19,068 nucleotides of DNA from positions 1 to 19,068 of the forward strand of contig CAYZDV010000032.1 in NCBI GenBank assembly GCA_964477275.1. The letters run 5' to 3'. Below, piece by piece: positions 15,935-19,068 of the stretch. The notes under the pieces are model-generated. The model worked only from the letters and a program-made list of their open reading frames with translations, made no database searches and had not been told where the DNA came from. The stretch comes from CAYZDV01 sp964477275. Lineage in GTDB: Bacteria; Acidobacteriota; Aminicenantia; Aminicenantales; Aminicenantaceae. The first letter of the stretch is position 1, and every line of letters starts with the position of its first letter. The position numbers and the translations under genes are program-made.

Positions 15935-17764
15935 TTATTGCTCGAGCAGATGCTTGACCGCTTGCCGAATTTTCCAGGCGTCGATGCCGTATTTTCTTAG
16001 AAGCTCATCTGGCTCACCTGAGCGGGGAAGCTCTTTGACGGCCAGATGGATGATCCGGGCTTTTCCAGCCAGAGCTTCTGCCACAGCCTCCCCCAGGCCG
16101 CCAGCAGGGAAATGGTCTTCGACCACCACCACTTTTCCCTCGGCCTCCTCAATTTCACGGGAAATATTCTCTCTGTCAATGGGCTGGACAGAATAGGCAT
16201 CGATCACCCTGATGGAAATGCCCTCCCTCATGAGCGCATCATAGGCCTTGAGCGCCTCATGGACAGAAATTCCGGCCGCGATGACCGCCGCCCGGTCATC
16301 CCTGCTTTTCCGGAGAACTTTGGACCCGCCGATGGGAAACTTTTCCCCTTTGCCGTAGAGGAGAGGAGTCGCCGGACGCGTTGTCCTCAGGTAAGATATT
16401 CCTTTGTGCCTGGCCATGGCCTCCACGCAGGCCTCGGTGGAATAACCGTCGCACGGATAGAGGACGATGCATCCTGGGATGGGCCGGAACATGGCCAAAT
16501 CCTCCAGTCCCATCTGGGAAGGCCCGTCTGCCCCGATGCTCACCCCGGAATGGGATCCCACCAGTTTGAGGTTGGCGAAAGAATAGGCGGCCATCCGGAT
16601 CTGGTCGTGAGCCCGTGTGAGAAAGGCGGAGAAAGTGGCAATAAACGGGATAAATCCCCTGGCCGAAAGCCCCAGGCCCATGCCCACCATGTTCTGCTCG
16701 GCGACAAAGCACTGGATGGACCTTTCTGGAAAAGCGTCAAAAAAATCCTCGGCGTAGGTGGAATTCTTGACATCCCCGTCCAGGACCACCACCGCCTCGT
16801 TGACCTTTCCCAGGCTAACGAGCGCATTTCCGTAGGCCCGGCGCGTGGCCACCTTATCCTTGTAGAAAGTTCTTTTGAAACTGGACCTTCTGGCCAGCTC
16901 CGGCGCCTTCTTCTTCCGCGGCGCGCGGACATACTTTCTGGAATTGACAGGAGGGAGGGGTCCCAGTTCATCGAGGGCTCTTTTCAACTCCTCCTGTTTC
17001 AGGGGCTTTCCGTGCCACCCGTTTTTCCCCTCGACAAAGGAGACGCCCTTTCCTTTGATGGTGCGGGCCAGAATCACCGTGGGCTTTCTGTTTTTCCTTC
17101 CTTTCTGGAAGGCTCGGAGAATCTCATGAATCCGGTGCCCATCCACGGTAATGGCTTCCCAGCCAAAGGCCCGGAATTTCCTCTCATAAGCCCTTAGGTC
17201 ATGGCCGTGCATGGTGTCCCCCGACTGGCCGAGCCTGTTGATATCCACGATGGCGGTCAGATTATCGAGCTTCAGATAGGAGGCGGCATTACAGCCTTCC
17301 CAGACCGCTCCTTCAGCGATTTCCGCATCTCCCAGGAGAACATAGACTCTTCCCGGCGACCGGCCCATCTTCATGGCCAGAGCCATACCCACTCCGGCCG
17401 AAAGACCCTGCCCGAGAGAACCGGTGGCCGCTTTGACCCACTTCATCCGCGGCGTGGGATGCCCTTCGAGAACGCTGGTGAGCCTTCTCAGGCTGAGCAG
17501 GCTCTTTTCCCGGATGATTCCCGCCTCGGCATAAGCCGCCCAGAGAATGGGAGCCGCATGGCCTTTGGAGAGGATAAACTCGTCGTTGCTCCAGTCTTCG
17601 GGGTCCAGGGGATTGTATCTCATCTCGTCAAAAAACAGGCAGGCCATCAATTCGGCCATGGACAAGCAGGTGGTGGGATGACCCGAACCAGCCCTGGTGG
17701 TCATCCGCAGGGAATGGATGCGCAGTCTCCTGGCAATCCTCTTTAAAGCCTCGATTTTTTCCAT
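15935..17764 (-). CDS. tkt: Transketolase, compact animal-like type
   Basis: A cytoplasmic thiamine-diphosphate enzyme that moves two-carbon ketol units between sugar phosphates in the non-oxidative pentose phosphate pathway. At 609 residues it holds all three domains but is shorter than the roughly 660-residue E. coli type. Visible motifs are GSGHPTT (H29), SKGHAAPILW (H69), GSLGQGLSAG, the ThDP/Mg motif GDAEIAEGAVWEG (D146) with VDINRLGQS (N176), WHGKPL (H251), and the catalytic Glu E356 in AEQNMVGMG. DQIRMAAYSFANLKLVGSH and GADGPSQMGLEDLAMFR complete the pyrimidine domain, and VEDHFPAGGLGEAV lies in the C-terminal domain. Many blocks match human TKT as I remember it. The usual GDGE is GDAE here. 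AAAGGAGGAG precedes the start. A long leader of about 190 nt and a candidate promoter lie upstream; the nuclease gene follows. Confidence 0.95.
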   Translation of the reverse strand: MEKIEALKRIARRLRIHSLRMTTRAGSGHPTTCLSMAELMACLFFDEMRYNPLDPEDWSNDEFILSKGHAAPILWAAYAEAGIIREKSLLSLRRLTSVLEGHPTPRMKWVKAATGSLGQGLSAGVGMALAMKMGRSPGRVYVLLGDAEIAEGAVWEGCNAASYLKLDNLTAIVDINRLGQSGDTMHGHDLRAYERKFRAFGWEAITVDGHRIHEILRAFQKGRKNRKPTVILARTIKGKGVSFVEGKNGWHGKPLKQEELKRALDELGPLPPVNSRKYVRAPRKKKAPELARRSSFKRTFYKDKVATRRAYGNALVSLGKVNEAVVVLDGDVKNSTYAEDFFDAFPERSIQCFVAEQNMVGMGLGLSARGFIPFIATFSAFLTRAHDQIRMAAYSFANLKLVGSHSGVSIGADGPSQMGLEDLAMFRPIPGCIVLYPCDGYSTEACVEAMARHKGISYLRTTRPATPLLYGKGEKFPIGGSKVLRKSRDDRAAVIAAGISVHEALKAYDALMREGISIRVIDAYSVQPIDRENISREIEEAEGKVVVVEDHFPAGGLGEAVAEALAGKARIIHLAVKELPRSGEPDELLRKYGIDAWKIRQAVKHLLEQ

Positions 17765-17957
17765 GACTCACTCTCCTCCTTTAAGCTGCCTCACAATTTC
17801 ACAAGATAAAAAGGCGATGCTTTCCCCTCTTGAGCTCTTTCTCTTGAAAATTGAAGTGGTGAGGAACGCGCTTTATCTGAAGAATGCAACCCCATTTTCT
17901 GGGCTTTCTCCATGTCAGTCTGCATCCAGACGGGGAAACTGTTTTCGAAGGTCAAAT

Positions 17958-17984
17958 ATTATACAATCCCCGACACAATCGCAA
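17958..17984 (-). promoter_or_regulatory. tkt: Candidate promoter of the transketolase gene
   Basis: A full-consensus TATAAT (17963-17958, minus strand) is preceded by TTGCGA (17984-17979) with a spacer of 15 nt, shorter than ideal. The predicted transcript starts near 17951 and has an untranslated leader of about 190 nt before the transketolase ATG. Confidence 0.4.
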
Positions 17985-18000
17985 CGGAAAAAGCTCAGGT

Positions 18001-18041
18001 CCCCCTTAGCGGAGGGGGGTCCCGTCGGCTTTTCCGACGGG
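18001..18041 (-). terminator. Tandem GC-rich hairpins after the barrel-protein gene
   Basis: CCCGTCGG pairs perfectly with CCGACGGG (18041-18021), followed at once by a C5/G5-based hairpin (18019-18001). A run of five T comes 8 nt later at 17992-17988. The place, between the barrel-gene stop and the transketolase promoter, suits transcript ending, but the T-run is short and displaced. The first hairpin with its flanks also resembles the segment at 74-100. Confidence 0.4.
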
Positions 18042-18046
18042 ATTGG
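18008..18046 (+). repeat. Candidate copy 2 of a short hairpin repeat
   Basis: Reads AGCGGAGGGGGG, then the perfect hairpin CCCGTCGG/CCGACGGG, then ATTGG. It shares block order and the end words AGCGGA and GGGATTGG with the minus strand of 74-100, but the hairpin is longer. It is counted separately from its possible terminator role. Confidence 0.25.
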
Positions 18047-18133
18047 TTCCCCGGGGTTCGGGGGCTGGGCGCGGCCTCGGCAACGCATATGTTTTGTCAC
18101 ATCTTCTATTGTGCTTGTATTGGTCAATGGAGG

Positions 18134-19068
18134 TTAAAACGCATAACCCACTTTCAGGAAGAAAGTGTTCCCCTGAGTTCCTGTTTCTCCGAACCTGGCT
18201 CTTCCGATCTGACAGCCCAGCACCAGCCAGCCCGCAGGGGGCAAAAACCGGTAGTTGAGCTGAAGCTCCACGTTGATTTTGTCGATGAGCGCGTGAACCT
18301 GGTAAAAGACCTTCACAAAAAGGTTCTCGTTAAACGACTTGACGGCTCTCAGGCTGTGAACGAAATCATTCTGGCTGGTGTGGCCGATTTCAAAATATAT
18401 CCGCGCCAGGTCGAATTCAACGGCAAAGCTTCTTGTCACCTGGAGGTTCTTTTTAATCTCCAGCATGGTGAATGTCCGTTCGAAATTCCGTCCGAAGCTG
18501 AATGAAAACAGGGCCAGCTCCCACTCTCTGGTGTCGAACCCGATGCCCAGTTCTGTGCGGTGATTCCGGAAATCATCTTCGAAGAGCAGGCCGTCTGAGG
18601 CCTTGAATTCCTGCGTGTGATGGGCCGTCAGAGAGAACTTGCTGGTGAAATCAAAGATGAGCCCCTGGTCAACCTGCCAGCTTCGAAGGGTGCCGTCCAT
18701 CCCCCAGTAAACATTGGCGTTGGAGACAAATTTTGCCTGCTCGAGCTGGCCTCTGTTCCTGAGAAAAGCGATTCCCAGGCCCGAATCCAGCTCCCGGCGG
18801 TTGTCATCCTGAACGAACCCGACCTGGTTGATGTTGTCGCCAAAATTCTCCTGGAGATGCGCGTAACCCAGGTGAAAATGCAGGGACTGGGAATCATAGC
18901 TGGGGCAAACATAAAAGGCGATGTTATCCTGGTCGTGGTCGCCGTAACTGACAGCCAGCTGACCGGAAATCCGGAAGGCCTCACCCGGGCGGAGAGAGGC
19001 GTCGATGCCGGCTACCCCGTCGTTCATGCCGTCGATGTGCTTGTTGGCGGCCAGGAAACCGACAAAGC
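18134..19068 (-). CDS. C-terminal barrel of a DUF5916-like outer-membrane protein (partial)
   Basis: The frame is open to the right edge of the window (first visible residues FVGFLAANKHIDG), so only about the last 311 residues are present and the ATG at 19027 is internal. The sequence alternates polar and hydrophobic residues in strands of about ten, for example AFRISGQLAVSYG, SLHFHLGYAHLQ, LDSGLGIAFL, FSLTAHHTQEF and VELQLNYRF, with short turns. It ends in FFLKVGYAF, whose terminal Phe is the usual outer-membrane insertion signal. HLQENFGDNINQVGFVQDDNRREL resembles the barrel region of DUF5916 proteins, which often have an N-terminal CBM9-like domain; that part is outside the window. The substrate is unknown and no active site is expected here. 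Tandem hairpins lie about 90 nt after the stop. Confidence 0.75.
   Translation of the reverse strand, partial: FVGFLAANKHIDGMNDGVAGIDASLRPGEAFRISGQLAVSYGDHDQDNIAFYVCPSYDSQSLHFHLGYAHLQENFGDNINQVGFVQDDNRRELDSGLGIAFLRNRGQLEQAKFVSNANVYWGMDGTLRSWQVDQGLIFDFTSKFSLTAHHTQEFKASDGLLFEDDFRNHRTELGIGFDTREWELALFSFSFGRNFERTFTMLEIKKNLQVTRSFAVEFDLARIYFEIGHTSQNDFVHSLRAVKSFNENLFVKVFYQVHALIDKINVELQLNYRFLPPAGWLVLGCQIGRARFGETGTQGNTFFLKVGYAF

Larger units (their letters stand above)
17765..18133. other. 369-base intergenic region before the transketolase gene
   Basis: This stretch has no convincing gene. Read on the minus strand from the barrel-gene stop it holds about 90 nt of unstructured sequence, two adjacent GC-rich hairpins (18041-18001), a T5 run (17992-17988), a candidate promoter (17984-17958) and a leader of about 190 nt. 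A small GTCTG/CAGAC hairpin lies at 17918-17931 in that leader, and the transketolase ribosome site closes it. No known riboswitch fold could be recognised by eye. Confidence 0.6.

Noticed and set aside
17791..17913. 40-codon frame in the transketolase leader (minus strand)
   Set aside because: No ribosome site and no recognisable sequence; probably chance, though a leader peptide cannot be excluded.
1..19068. CRISPR array, tRNA, rRNA, insertion sequence or a toxin-antitoxin/defence module
   Set aside because: No regularly spaced repeats, cloverleaf, rRNA-like stretch, transposase or recognised defence gene was seen on either strand.

Overview
The window is a gene-dense bacterial stretch: ten protein-coding genes (one cut by the right edge), no RNA gene, no insertion sequence and no CRISPR array. 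Moderately high GC, Shine-Dalgarno starts and Gram-negative envelope proteins are visible. Two giant Asp-box (VPS10/sortilin-like) propellers, a secreted M14 peptidase and a DUF5916-type barrel with a C-terminal Phe together suggest Acidobacteriota or Candidatus Aminicenantes. That placement is inference from gene content, not a database result.

Left part (1-3444, + strand): a GC-rich untranslated segment with stem-loops, a candidate promoter, then a secreted 880-residue M14-family zinc carboxypeptidase with an extra C-terminal domain, closed by a perfect 15-bp hairpin terminator. Next is a 111-residue ArsR-family repressor. Its promoter carries an AT-rich imperfect palindrome just after the -10 box, so it probably represses itself. 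A short frame with a good ribosome site follows it but runs into the convergent yjbQ gene.

Middle part (3445-6931, - strand): a POT/PTR2 oligopeptide transporter and a YjbQ/UPF0047 enzyme share a 4-nt ATGA overlap and a clear promoter. Upstream lie a two-ACT-domain amino-acid sensor and a dihydroorotate-dehydrogenase-like flavoprotein whose stop codon sits inside its own terminator hairpin.

Central part (7057-14904, - strand): VPS10-like propeller protein B, a stand-alone GlcD-type FAD oxidase and VPS10-like propeller protein A are closely spaced behind a near-consensus promoter (TTGACA, 17 nt, TATAAA). The two large exported proteins are paralogues flanking a cytoplasmic oxidase; the flavoprotein gene downstream may belong to the same transcript.

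Right part (15042-19068, - strand): an exported thermonuclease-family protein lies behind a compact transketolase of about 609 residues that resembles animal TKT more than the longer E. coli type. A 369-base intergenic region with tandem hairpins, a candidate promoter and a long leader separates it from the C-terminal barrel of a DUF5916-like outer-membrane protein.

Read together, the genes fit a heterotroph that breaks down and imports peptides (secreted carboxypeptidase, POT carrier, ACT sensor), handles hydroxy acids and pentose phosphates, and exports large proteins of unknown substrate. I found no convincing new defence or mobile system. The most worthwhile leads are the propeller-oxidase-propeller operon, a possible hairpin repeat family shared by the two window ends, the autoregulated ArsR gene with an apparently lost downstream partner, and a possible -1 frameshift site in the peptidase.
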